Notes: a model not told the origin generated them from the letters alone. A stretch of 64,000 nt of DNA from Sphingopyxis sp. TUF1 (GCF_036687315.1 NZ_CP144683.1:3406983-3470982); one strand, 5' to 3'; shown: positions 26,249 through 34,800, counted from the stretch's first letter. Numbers and translations are program-made.

Positions 26249-27163
26249 ATGAAAAAGATGTTTGGAGGGTTGCTGATCGCTGCGACGATCCTGACCCCGA
26301 TCGCCCCCGCCGCCGCGCAGGCGACGGGCGAGCGGGTGCAGATCGCGCAGCGTGGCGACCGAGGCGACCGTGGCCCGCGCGGTCCGGAGGCGCGCGGCGG
26401 CGACCGTAGCAACGAAGCCCGCCCGCAGCGCCAGCAGCGAAGCGAAATGCGCGCCGAGCGCCGCAACGATCAGCCGCGCCGTGCGGACCGCCCGCAGCGC
26501 GGCAATGATCAGCAGCGCCAGCAGTGGCAACAGCAGCGCGCTGCGCAACAGCAACGCCAGACCCAACAGCAGGTCCAGCGCCAGCGCGGCGGCACCTATG
26601 ATCGCAACCGCGACGGTCGCACCGACCGCCAGTGGGACCGCAACCGCGATGGCCAGGTCGATCGCCAGTGGGATCGCAACAATAACAACCGTGTCGACCG
26701 GCGCTATGACCGCAATCGCAATGGTGACCTCGATCGCCGCTGGGATCGTAACAACAACGACCGCGTCGATCGCCGTTACGACCAAAACCGCAACGGCTAT
26801 GTCGATCGCCGCTATCGCGATGGGCGCCACGACCGTTACGACCGCAACCAGAGCCGCTGGAACCGCGACTGGCGCAGTGATCGCCGCTACGACTGGCGAA
26901 ACTACCGCGAGCGGAACCGCAGCTATTACCGGATGCCGCGCTACTACAACCCCTATCGCGGCTACAATTACACGCGGTTCAGCATCGGATTTACGCTCGG
27001 TTCGCTGTTTTACAGCCAGCGTTACTGGATCAATAACCCGAGCTATTACCGTCTTCCGCCCGCTTATGGGGGGTACCGCTGGGTCCGCTATTATGACGAT
27101 GCGCTGCTCGTCGATACCTATAGCGGCGAGGTGGTCGACGTCATCTACGATTTTTTCTGGTAA
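26249..27163 (+). CDS. Secreted RcnB-family protein with six 12-residue Asp/Asn repeats
   Basis: The 304-residue product has a signal peptide (1-25, MKKMFGGLLI...AAAQA), an Arg/Gln-rich disordered region (26-117), six tandem 12-residue units (118-189) and a Tyr/Arg-rich C-terminus. The units follow D-R/Q-N-x-D/N-x-x-x-D-R-x-W/Y. The C-terminus ends YRLPPAYGGYRWVRYYDDALL...IYDFFW, which matches RcnB-type periplasmic domains. The repeats resemble calcium-binding loops (DxNxDGxxD). RcnB in E. coli affects Ni/Co homeostasis; here the role is unknown. The ATG at 26249 follows GTGGAGA. Confidence 0.8.
   Translation: MKKMFGGLLIAATILTPIAPAAAQATGERVQIAQRGDRGDRGPRGPEARGGDRSNEARPQRQQRSEMRAERRNDQPRRADRPQRGNDQQRQQWQQQRAAQQQRQTQQQVQRQRGGTYDRNRDGRTDRQWDRNRDGQVDRQWDRNNNNRVDRRYDRNRNGDLDRRWDRNNNDRVDRRYDQNRNGYVDRRYRDGRHDRYDRNQSRWNRDWRSDRRYDWRNYRERNRSYYRMPRYYNPYRGYNYTRFSIGFTLGSLFYSQRYWINNPSYYRLPPAYGGYRWVRYYDDALLVDTYSGEVVDVIYDFFW
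26600..26815 (+). repeat. Six tandem 36-base coding repeats
   Basis: Six consecutive 36-base units within the RcnB-like gene encode the 12-residue units described there. Units 1-2 read DRNRDGxxDRQW, units 3-5 DRNxN(N/G/D)xxDRR(W/Y), and unit 6 DQNRNGYVDRRY. Codons differ between units, so expansion is not very recent. Confidence 0.9.
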
Positions 27164-27193
27164 TATTCCTTTCGGTTACCGGAATGACAAACT

Positions 27194-27220
27194 GGGGCCG
27201 GTCCGCCGGCCCCTTTTTTT
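27194..27220 (+). terminator. Intrinsic terminator after the RcnB-like gene
   Basis: An 8-bp stem GGGGCCGG/CCGGCCCC with a TCCG loop is followed by seven T residues, 30 bases after the stop codon. Confidence 0.95.
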
Positions 27221-27225
27221 GCCGT

Positions 27226-27630
27226 TCAGCGGCTCTTCCAATAATCGAACACCGCCTGCTGCTGTTCGCGGATGAATCGCGCCGCGGCCGCGCCTTCCCA
27301 CGGCCCGTCATAACCGAGCAGCAGCGCCGTGCCGCCGACCCACCACCCCTGCCCCGGCAGCCGGTCGCTTTCGCGCACCACCAGCACGGCAAGGTCAGGC
27401 TCGCCGTCCATCGCGCAGAGCCTGTCGACTTCGGCCAGCGTCTTGCACACGGCGCGCATCTTTGGCCGCGTAAAGCGGAATCCCAGATCGCCAAGCAGTT
27501 CGGAATAGCTCACGCTGCGCCCCGCGCGCGCCGCGTCGGTCAGGATCGCGCGGATACGCGGTGCATCGCCCAGCGCGCCTGCGTCGGCGGCGGTGGCTGC
27601 ACCGCCTAGGCCTTCGTCTTTGGCGGCCAT
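27226..27630 (-). CDS. Hypothetical protein, possible helix-turn-helix
   Basis: I do not recognise a named family with confidence. The 134-residue protein contains PRIRAILTDAARAGRSVSY and SELLGDLGFRFTRPKMRAVC (about 24-62), which reads like a winged-helix similar to the DNA-binding part of alkyltransferase-like proteins. RLPGQGWWVGG (90-100) and a C-terminal helix follow. No catalytic Cys in a PCHR-like motif is present, so it is not an alkyltransferase. Its start overlaps the end of the DUF1295 gene by 25 bases. Names seen for relatives may be unreliable. Confidence 0.6.
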   Translation of the reverse strand: MAAKDEGLGGAATAADAGALGDAPRIRAILTDAARAGRSVSYSELLGDLGFRFTRPKMRAVCKTLAEVDRLCAMDGEPDLAVLVVRESDRLPGQGWWVGGTALLLGYDGPWEGAAAARFIREQQQAVFDYWKSR

Positions 27631-28414
27631 GGCAGAAATCCCGACGTGCGCTCGACATAGGCGGCATAGTCGGGCCGCGTCTTGTGCAGCCCCTTTTCGA
27701 GCAGCGCCTTGCCCGACCATTTGGTGAGGGTGAAGGTCAGGAAGACGGGACCAATTACGCTCGCCAACGCCGGCTGCCAGCCGATGTCGAGTACGACGAT
27801 CCAGATGCCCCACCAGGTCAGCGCGTCGCCGAAATAATTGGGATGACGCGTATAGCGCCACAGCCCCGTGTCGAGCACCCGGCCCTTGTTCGCGGGATTC
27901 TGGCGAAAGGCGTGAAGCTGCGCATCGCCGATACTCTCGAACGCGATTCCCGCCAGTGCCGCCGCTGCGCCGAGCCAGCCGAGGATACCCACGCCCCCGC
28001 CCGCGCTCGCCCAGATGCCGAGTTGCGCGGGCAGGCAGGTGATGAACAGCAGCGGCGCCTGCGTCAGGAACACGGTGAGCAGCGCGGTCTTGCCCCAACT
28101 CCAGCGCCGCGCCTCCATCGTTGTCGCGAGTATCTTGCGATAACGCGGATCTTCGCCCTCGCGCACCCAGCGGAGCGCGAGGTGGATCGCCAGCCGCAGC
28201 CCCCAGAGCGACGTCAGGCCGAGCAGCAGTTTCGCATGTACGCCGTCGATCCCTGCCTGCCACGCCATCCCCCAAGCGAGCAGCACCATGCCGCACCCCA
28301 GAAGGCGTCGATGAAGGACACATCGCGGATCGTCATCGCAAACGCCCACAGCAGCAGGATTACCGCCAGAAGCCCGGCAAAATTGACCGCCAGAAGCCAA
28401 AGCGCGTGGCTCAT
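27606..28414 (-). pseudogene. DUF1295 (steroid 5-alpha-reductase/isoprenylcysteine methyltransferase-like) membrane protein, frameshifted
   Basis: The N-terminus MSHALWLLAVNFAGLLAV...FIDAFWGA is in one frame. The rest (GMVLLAWGMAWQAGID... to HPNYFGDALTWWGIW and YAAYVERTSGFLPWPP) is in another. The switch falls near 28291, and one extra G restores WGAGMVLLAW and a 270-codon gene. The intact product would have about seven membrane spans and the NAD(P)H-binding RHPNYFG motif of the DUF1295 family. The start ATG overlaps the acyltransferase end. Substrate unknown. The break may be a sequencing error. Confidence 0.85.
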
Positions 28415-29042
28415 GCCGCCCGTTTCCTTTTTCGTCGACCCCGACGATGTCGTGGATCGAGCGCACCGCACGCTCGGGAATTTTGGGAATACAGCTTTTA
28501 TAAACCTCGAACACCTTTTGCATGTCGGCGCGAAAATCGCCCGTCGGCCAGATCAGCGGCCCCAGGCCGCCCGTCTTTGTGCCATAATCCATCAGCCCGA
28601 CGACCAGGGGCACCTTGGCGCCCAGCGCGATCTGATAAAATCCGGTACGCCATTTCGCCGTTTTGCCGCGCGTCCCCTCGGGCGCGACAGTCAGCATAAA
28701 TTCCCTGCGCCGCGCAAACTCATCGATCATCTGCGTGACGACATCACCGCCGCCACGCCGGTCGACCGGTACCCCGCCCATCTGGCGGATAAAGCCGCCG
28801 ATCGGCCAGCGGAACAGCGACAGCTTCGCCATGAAATAGGGTCGGACTTTCAGGTCCGCGGTCAGCCCCAGGAAATTGACAAAATCCCAATTGCTCGTGT
28901 GCGGCGCGGCGATGATGATGAAGCGCCGCGGTTCGGGCACGGCCCCGACCGCCTTCCATCCGCGCATCCGGTAAAGCAGCAGCAACAGGCGGCGCACACC
29001 GCGCGCCACCAGCCCCGGCGGATTGTCGTCGATCCTTGTCAC
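28411..29042 (-). CDS. 1-acyl-glycerol-3-phosphate-type acyltransferase (PlsC family), 3' end altered
   Basis: The lysophospholipid acyltransferase core is intact: H-T-S-N-W-D (the HxxxxD catalytic motif in AAPHTSNWDF), GGVPVDR and VAPEGTRGK. It likely starts at the GTG at 29040-29042. No in-frame stop occurs before the DUF1295 region. If the five-A run (28428-28432, minus strand) had one more A, the end would become DEKRKRAA and stop at a TGA overlapping the next ATG (ATGA). I therefore place the natural end at 28411. As written, the frame runs on into DUF1295 to 27606. Confidence 0.8.
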
Positions 29043-29165
29043 GCCGGCTCCTCTCCCCAGCCGAATTGCGCGAAAGCCGCGCACAGCGCAAGAGTGCGCG
29101 CATCGCGGCTTGCTCTCCCCGCCGGTTTCTGCTCCCTTTGGCGGTACCAAACGGGGGGAAATCGC

Positions 29166-30578
29166 ATGAAGTCACTATCCGCGCTGCTGTTGTCCGCCAC
29201 GCTGTTCGCCGCGCCGGCGATCGCCGCCGAGGCGCAGCCACGCGCCGATCAGCTCGCCTTCCGCGAAATCTACAAGGAGCTGGTCGAAACCAACACGACG
29301 CTTTCGGCGGGCAGCTGCACGCTGGCCGCCGAACGCATGGCCGCGCGGCTGAAAGCGGCGGGCTTTGCGGATAGCCAGCTCACGCTTTTTGCGACTCCGG
29401 AAAAACCGAAGGAAGGCGGCCTCGTCGCCGTCTATCCGGGCACATCCAGGACCGCAAAGCCGATCCTGCTCGTCGCGCACATCGACGTCGTCGAGGCGAA
29501 GCGCGAGGATTGGGAGCGCGACCCGTTCATAATGGTTGAGGAAAACGGCTATTTCTATGGCCGCGGCACCGCCGACGACAAGGCGCAGGCGGCGGTATGG
29601 GTCGATACGTTGATCCGCTTTCAGCAAGAAGGCTATAAGCCGAAGCGCACCGTGAAGATGGCACTGACGTGCGGCGAGGAAACGAACGGCGCGTTCAACG
29701 GCGTCGAATGGCTCGCCGCGAACCGGCGCGACCTGATCGACGCCGAATTCGCGCTGAACGAAGGCGGCGGTGGCGACAGCGACGGCAAAGGCAAGGTGCT
29801 CGGCCAATCGGTGCAGGTCGGCGAAAAGACCTTCGCCAATTTCCGTTTAGAAACGCGCAATCCCGGCGGTCACAGCTCGGCGCCGGTGCCCGATAATGCG
29901 ATTTACCAGCTCGCTGCCGCGCTGATGAAAATCCAGAGCCATCAATTCCCGGTCGAGATGACCGACACGACGCGCCGCTTCTTTGCCGAGGCGGGCCCGG
30001 TGCGCGGCGACGAAACCGGCAAGGCGATGGTCGCGCTCGCCAAAAACCCCGCCGACAAGGCGGCCGAGGCGATCGTCAACAAGGACCCGTTCCTGCACAG
30101 CAATTTGCGCACGACCTGCGTCGCGACGCTGCTCGACGGCGGTCACGCCCCGAACGCGCTGCCGCAGCGCGCGGGCGCGAACATCAATTGCCGCATCTTT
30201 CCGGGTCATAGCATCGAATCGATCAGGGACGAACTTGCGAAGATCATCGGCGATCCCGGCGTCACCATCACCCAGCTGCCGCCCAAGCGTCCCGCGCCGC
30301 CGGCGCCACCGCTCGACCCGAAGATCATCGGACCGATGCAGACGCTCGTCGACAAATATTGGCCGGGGCTGAAGGTGATTCCGTCGATGGCGAACGGATA
30401 TACCGACGCGACATTCCTCGGCGCGGTCGGCATCCCGACCTACGGCATTCCCGGCATGTGGGGCGACCCCGACGGCAACGGCGCGCACGGCGTCAACGAA
30501 CGGATGGAGGTGCGCTCCGTTTATGTTGGACGCGACTATATGTTCGATCTGGTGAAGGCTTACGCCGACAAGCCTTGA
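29166..30578 (+). CDS. M20 family zinc metallopeptidase, secreted
   Basis: The 470-residue enzyme has a signal peptide (1-21, MKSLSALLLSATLFAAPAIA). The M20 metal-site motifs follow in order: AHIDVVEA, GRGTADDKAQ, CGEETNGAF and the later ANINCRIFPG. It is predicted to be an exported di-zinc peptidase or carboxypeptidase; the substrate is unknown. The ATG at 29166 follows GGGGGAAATCGC. A much longer in-frame extension exists upstream but runs antisense to the acyltransferase and lacks a signal peptide. Divergent from the acyltransferase. Confidence 0.9.
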   Translation: MKSLSALLLSATLFAAPAIAAEAQPRADQLAFREIYKELVETNTTLSAGSCTLAAERMAARLKAAGFADSQLTLFATPEKPKEGGLVAVYPGTSRTAKPILLVAHIDVVEAKREDWERDPFIMVEENGYFYGRGTADDKAQAAVWVDTLIRFQQEGYKPKRTVKMALTCGEETNGAFNGVEWLAANRRDLIDAEFALNEGGGGDSDGKGKVLGQSVQVGEKTFANFRLETRNPGGHSSAPVPDNAIYQLAAALMKIQSHQFPVEMTDTTRRFFAEAGPVRGDETGKAMVALAKNPADKAAEAIVNKDPFLHSNLRTTCVATLLDGGHAPNALPQRAGANINCRIFPGHSIESIRDELAKIIGDPGVTITQLPPKRPAPPAPPLDPKIIGPMQTLVDKYWPGLKVIPSMANGYTDATFLGAVGIPTYGIPGMWGDPDGNGAHGVNERMEVRSVYVGRDYMFDLVKAYADKP

Positions 30579-30589
30579 ATATCGTAGGT

Positions 30590-30679
30590 CATTGCGAGCG
30601 TAGCGAAGCAATCTCCCGCCATCGGTATGGCGCAAGGTTGTTCGCTGGAGATTGCGGCGTCGCTTCGCTCCTCGCAATG
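30590..30679. repeat. REP-like inverted repeat, family A copy 1
   Basis: The outer arms CATTGCGAGCG and CGC..GCAATG and inner arms GCAATCTCC / GGAGATTGC form a long imperfect hairpin. It begins 12 bases after the M20 peptidase stop. Other copies are at 42673-42761 and 49201-49276, in the same orientation. Confidence 0.9.
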
Positions 30680-30692
30680 ACGACTGCAAACC

Positions 30693-31508
30693 CTAACCCA
30701 CGAACGCGCGCTCGATCACAAAATCGCCTGGCGCCGCGTTCGATCCTTCCTCGAAACCCAGCGCCTCGAACCGCACTTCGAGGTCGCGGATCATCGCCAT
30801 GCTGCCGCACATCATGACGCGGTCGGTCGCCGGATCGAAATGCGCGGGGCCGGTCAGCGGATGGCCGAACAGCCGCCCGCCGTCGATCAGGGCATCGATA
30901 CGCCCCGCGGTGCGGAACGGCTCGCGCGTCACCGTCGGCAGATAGTGGAATTGCAGCAGCGCCTGATCCTGCACCAGCGGGTCGCCCGCAAGCTGGCTTT
31001 CCAGCGCGTCGCGGAACGCGAGATCATTGACCTGTCGGACGCAATGGACAAGCTGGATCTGACTGAACCGCTCGTAAATGTCGGGATCGCGCACCAGGCT
31101 CAGGAAAGGCGCAAGCCCTGTGCCCGTCGACAGCAGGAACAGGCGTTGCCCCGGCAACAGCGCGTCGGCGACCAGCGTCCCCGTCGGTTTGCGCCCAAGG
31201 TAAACCGGATCGCCCGGCTGGATTTTCTGAAGCCGCGAGGTCAACGGCCCATCGGGCACCTTGATCGACAGAAATTCCAGCTCATCCGCATAAGCAGGAC
31301 TCGCGATCGAATAAGCGCGCAGCAGCGGCCGTCCCTCGCCCGGCAGCCCGATCATCACAAACTCGCCCGACCGGAAGCGGAAACTCGGCGGCCGCGTGAT
31401 CGTGAAGCTGAACAGATGGTCGTTCCAGTGGCGCACCGAACGCACCTCCTCGACGGTCAACGAGGCGGAGGGGGCCAGCTTGGCGGCGGCGGCAATACGG
31501 TCACTCAT
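30693..31508 (-). CDS. fpr: Ferredoxin-NADP reductase
   Basis: The 271-residue flavoprotein transfers electrons between NADPH and ferredoxin/flavodoxin. FAD binding is marked by RAYSIASP, and NADP binding by STGTGLAPF and the C-terminal MMCGSMAM. It ends FVIERAFVG, an ending typical of the bacterial subclass I Fpr of Rhodobacter/Azotobacter. Such enzymes support Fe-S assembly and oxidative stress responses. The gene is monocistronic by spacing. A possible iron-box-like sequence lies about 180 bases upstream. Confidence 0.93.
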   Translation of the reverse strand: MSDRIAAAAKLAPSASLTVEEVRSVRHWNDHLFSFTITRPPSFRFRSGEFVMIGLPGEGRPLLRAYSIASPAYADELEFLSIKVPDGPLTSRLQKIQPGDPVYLGRKPTGTLVADALLPGQRLFLLSTGTGLAPFLSLVRDPDIYERFSQIQLVHCVRQVNDLAFRDALESQLAGDPLVQDQALLQFHYLPTVTREPFRTAGRIDALIDGGRLFGHPLTGPAHFDPATDRVMMCGSMAMIRDLEVRFEALGFEEGSNAAPGDFVIERAFVG

Positions 31509-32126
31509 TCTCTTCGGCTTTCCTGATATGTCATCGCGCGCACCGACCAGATCGGCGCCGCAAACCTCTGCGATCTCCCGAAGCGGAATCGCGGGCCCCA
31601 GTCCAAGCAGAATTGCTTGCGTCCCTTAAATCCCCAGCCACGGCGAATCTTCACCATTTGCTCAGATCAAATCTATATCATATTGAGACGCATTTGCAAT
31701 AATAGTCTAAATGCGGGATTGCGGACTCGTTCCGCCCTCGGACTCCTTTTCGTCAACTACGATAGATTGTCGGCTAACGGCCGATAGTAGCGTTACCGCC
31801 TCCCCCAAACCCATTCGCATCGAGCGAAGTCGAGATGCCCCATCGGGCGGGGCGTAGCGTCGATGGGTGTCTCGACTTCGCTCGACACGAACGGAAAACG
31901 GGGATGGTCCGCTCCCCACTCCAAGGCAGACATTTAGAAAAAAACGCTGTCCTACATGACCCCGCTGTGCCAGCCTTCATCCCACCTCTTTCAAGATATG
32001 GAAAAAAAATGGGTCGTTCCCGCCCCTACGCGGGCGCAGAAGCGCGGCGCGGCATGTACCGGGGGAATGCAGATCGGCAATCAAACAGGGCTGACTTTTC
32101 CTGACCTTTGACTTGAGCCCGCAGCC
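31509..32126. other. 618-base non-coding stretch
   Basis: No convincing gene lies between fpr and the histidine kinase. The part near 31660-31720 is AT-rich compared with its surroundings and contains TATTGAGACGCATTTGCAAT (31681-31700), possibly a regulator-binding site for fpr. A family C inverted repeat is at 31820-31885. Short open frames here have no recognisable product. Confidence 0.7.
31820..31885. repeat. REP-like inverted repeat, family C copy 2
   Basis: Perfect 16-base arms (TCGAGCGAAGTCGAGA at 31820-31835, its complement at 31870-31885) enclose a second nested stem (CCCCATCG with CGATGGGT). Same core as 5733-5802. Confidence 0.9.
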
Positions 32127-33518
32127 CTACCCTGCTGGCAACCGCAACCTTACCAGCACTCCTCCCAAATCCTCGCTCTCTTCGAGCGCGATGCTGCCGC
32201 CATAGATTTCGGCCACATCGCGGACGATCGCGAGGCCGAGGCCGGTCCCCGGCTTGCCGCTGTCGAGCCGCACGCCGCGATCAAAAATGCGCGTACGATC
32301 CTCGGGTGAAATACCCGCCCCGTCATCCTCGACAATGATTTCCGCCATATTGCCGTCGCGGCCGATCGTGACGAAGACGCTGCCTCCACCATATTTTGCG
32401 GCATTTTCGAGGAGATTGCCGACCAGCTCGTCCAGATCCTGCCGCTCGACTTTCGCAACCACCGTCCGGTCGCCCGCGGCATCGAGCCGCGCGTCGGGAT
32501 AGAGCGCGGCAACCGCGCGCAACACGCTCTGCACGCTGTCCCACACCACCGCGCGCGCCTGCGCCGCGCCGCGCCGCCCGACAGCGCGCGCGCGCGCAAG
32601 ATGATGATCGACCTGCCGCTGCATCGTCGCTGCCTCGCGCCGCACCGTGTTCGCCAGTTCTGAATCCGAACTGGTCGCGCTGTTGACCAGCACGGTCAGC
32701 GGAGTTTTGAGCGCGTGCGCGAGATTGCCCGCGTGGAGCCGCGCCTCCTCCGCCTGTTTCTCGTTATGCGCGAGCAGCGCGTTGAGCTCATCGACCATCG
32801 GCTGCACTTCCAGCGGCAGCGGCGCATCGACGCGGCGGTTCTGCCCGCCGCGCATCGCCGCGATCGCGCGCCGGATGTCGCGCAGCGGCCAAAGGCCGTA
32901 AAAAGTCTGGAGCGCAGCCATGATGATGAGACCGAGGCCCAGCAGCGCGAGACTGGGGATCAGGGTCCGGCGCACGGCGCCCACCTGCACGTCCAGCGCC
33001 TCGCGCGACTGCGCAATCTGGTAGCGCCAACTGGTCCGGCTCCCCGGCAGGATCACGTTGCGTTCAAGGACGCGCAACTCTTCGTCGGGAAACTGATTGC
33101 TGTCATAGGTATGAATCTGATCGTCAATGTGCGGCGTCGGCGCCTTCAGCGTGCGCTCCCAGAGCGATCGCGAACGATAGGGTTCCTGCTCACCGCCGCT
33201 GATCTGCCAATACAGGCCGCTATAGGGTTCCAGAAAACGCTGATCGCCAAGCGGTTCGATCAGCCGCACCTCGCCGTCGGGGCCGATCTCCGACGAGCGG
33301 ATCATCGCGATCAGCACATATTCAAGGCTCGAATCGAAATTGCGCGTGATCGCGCTCGTCAGCACGCGGTCGAGCGCAAAACCGCCGCCGATCAGCAGCA
33401 CCGAAATCCACAGCGCGGCGATGGCGATCATACGCCGCGCAAGCGAGCCGGTGATGCGGCCGCGAGGCGCTGGATTCGACGGGGCGGCCGAGCTCTCCAA
33501 CCTTTTTGTATCCGTCAT
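32127..33518 (-). CDS. PhoQ-like sensor histidine kinase
   Basis: The 463-residue membrane kinase has TM1 (about 30-50), a periplasmic sensor of about 130 residues, TM2 (about 186-207) and a HAMP-like linker. The dimerisation box carries H268 in GNLAHALKTPL. The ATPase domain has N-box LLENAAKYGG, G1 EDDGAGISPED and G2 GKPGTGLGLAI. It pairs with the response regulator gene upstream. The annotated ATG at 33516-33518 lies inside a REP-like element and has no ribosome-binding site. True translation may start further in, for example near residue 30. Confidence 0.9.
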   Translation of the reverse strand: MTDTKRLESSAAPSNPAPRGRITGSLARRMIAIAALWISVLLIGGGFALDRVLTSAITRNFDSSLEYVLIAMIRSSEIGPDGEVRLIEPLGDQRFLEPYSGLYWQISGGEQEPYRSRSLWERTLKAPTPHIDDQIHTYDSNQFPDEELRVLERNVILPGSRTSWRYQIAQSREALDVQVGAVRRTLIPSLALLGLGLIIMAALQTFYGLWPLRDIRRAIAAMRGGQNRRVDAPLPLEVQPMVDELNALLAHNEKQAEEARLHAGNLAHALKTPLTVLVNSATSSDSELANTVRREAATMQRQVDHHLARARAVGRRGAAQARAVVWDSVQSVLRAVAALYPDARLDAAGDRTVVAKVERQDLDELVGNLLENAAKYGGGSVFVTIGRDGNMAEIIVEDDGAGISPEDRTRIFDRGVRLDSGKPGTGLGLAIVRDVAEIYGGSIALEESEDLGGVLVRLRLPAG

Positions 33519-33592
33519 CCCGGCGAAGGCCGGGATCTCACCCTGTCGTCACCCCGCACCGGCGGGATCCCGGCCTCCGCCGGGATAACGAC
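33514..33592. repeat. REP-like inverted repeat, family B copy 2
   Basis: It begins GTCATCCCGGCGAAGGCCGG and ends with a near-complement (CCGCCGGGATAACGAC). It fills most of the gap between the response regulator and kinase genes, and its left end contains the kinase's apparent start codon. Confidence 0.88.
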
Positions 33593-33615
33593 AAGGAAAC
33601 AGCGACGGCGCATGG

Positions 33616-34281
33616 TCAGCCTTGCGGATCGTCGAGCTGATAACCAAGACCGCGGATCGTGGTGATGATGTCGGCGCCCAGCTTTTTGCGGATGCGCGTC
33701 ACGAACACCTCGATCGTGTTCGAATCGCGATCGAAATCCTGGTCGTAAATATGTTCGATCAGCTCGGTGCGCGACACGACCTTGCCCTTGTGATGGAGCA
33801 GGTATGACAGGAGCTTATATTCCTGCGCGGTCAGCTTCACCGGCTCGCCGGCGAGCGTAACGCGTCCCGAGCGCGTATCGAGGCGGACGTCGCCCGCGGT
33901 CAGCTCGCTCGACGCATTGCCCGACGCGCGGCGGATCAGCGCGCGCAGGCGCGCAATCAATTCCTCGGTCTGGAACGGCTTGGCCAGATAATCGTCGGCG
34001 CCCGCGTCGAGCCCCGCCACCTTGTCCGACCAACTGTCGCGCGCCGTCAGCACGAGCACAGGAAAATTGCGCTTTTCGCGCCGCCAGCGATCGAGCACGG
34101 TCAGCCCGTCGATTTCGGGCAGGCCGAGGTCAAGGATCGCGGCGTCATAGGTTTCGGTCGAGCCGAGGAAATGCCCGTCCTCGCCATCGGTCGCAAGGTC
34201 GACCGCATAACCCGCTCCCTCCAGCGTCGCTTTGAGCTGCGGACCCAGCGTGGGTTCGTCTTCGACAATCAAAATCCGCAT
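33616..34281 (-). CDS. OmpR/PhoP-family response regulator
   Basis: The 221-residue regulator has a receiver domain (acidic pair in VEDEP, phospho-acceptor D51 in AILDLGLPEIDG, Lys in YLAKPFQ) and an OmpR winged helix. The winged helix shows LTAQEYKLLSYLLHHKGKVV and SNTIEVFVTRIRKKLG. It is cognate to the histidine kinase downstream. The PepSY gene upstream on the same strand is a likely co-regulated partner or target, an arrangement common in alphaproteobacteria. Signal unknown; Mg2+ or cationic peptide sensing is only by analogy. Confidence 0.93.
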   Translation of the reverse strand: MRILIVEDEPTLGPQLKATLEGAGYAVDLATDGEDGHFLGSTETYDAAILDLGLPEIDGLTVLDRWRREKRNFPVLVLTARDSWSDKVAGLDAGADDYLAKPFQTEELIARLRALIRRASGNASSELTAGDVRLDTRSGRVTLAGEPVKLTAQEYKLLSYLLHHKGKVVSRTELIEHIYDQDFDRDSNTIEVFVTRIRKKLGADIITTIRGLGYQLDDPQG

Positions 34282-34396
34282 TCAGGCGCCTTTCCTTTGC
34301 GCGCCGACGGTATCGGCCGCATGTTTCGACTATGTATCAAGTCCGGACGCCCATCGCAAAAAATGGTTGCGGGACGCGCTCGCCTTGCCTGCGATG

Positions 34397-34705
34397 TCAG
34401 GGGTTGCGGCCGACGATCCGGCCGGTGCGCGCATCGACATAGACGACGACGACCTGGCTGCCGTCCATGAATTTGAGCTTGTAGATCATCCGCTCCGCAT
34501 CGAACTGCGGCCCGCCGAGATAGGTCATCCCGCTATAGGGCGGGCGCGAACGGACATCGGCGATCAGCTTGCCCAGCGGCACCACCTGACCCTCGGCCGC
34601 GGCCTGGCGCAGATGATTCTGGTCGCGGTCGCCACGCGCAGCCGTCGGCACGGCCGCCGAAAGCAGCAGCGCGGAGCAAAGCGAAAAGGTCAGCGTGCGG
34701 ATCAT
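34397..34705 (-). CDS. PepSY domain periplasmic protein
   Basis: This 102-residue protein has a signal peptide (about 1-23, cleaved after AAVPTAARG or similar) and a single PepSY-type domain. The pattern is VPLGKLIADVRSRPP, then YKLKFMDGSQVVVVYVDARTGRIVG. PepSY domains inhibit proteases or sense envelope stress. It is 115 bases upstream of the response regulator on the same strand and may modulate or be controlled by this two-component system. Confidence 0.85.
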   Translation of the reverse strand: MIRTLTFSLCSALLLSAAVPTAARGDRDQNHLRQAAAEGQVVPLGKLIADVRSRPPYSGMTYLGGPQFDAERMIYKLKFMDGSQVVVVYVDARTGRIVGRNP

Positions 34706-34800
34706 GGCCGTTCCCTACCGCGATAGCATTGAATAGCCGATGAATGGCCGCGTCAGCCGCGGTTCGGGTTTCGGGACCGGTTGCCATGGCAGCGAGGCCA

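Noticed and set aside
27606..29150. A true acyltransferase-DUF1295 fusion enzyme
   Set aside because: The join is not a plausible linker, and the DUF1295 start and first span are present in another frame. Two separate genes with frameshifts explain it better.
27561..29165. A long in-frame N-terminal extension of the M20 peptidase
   Set aside because: It lies opposite the acyltransferase and DUF1295 genes; the signal peptide and ribosome-binding site place the start at 29166.
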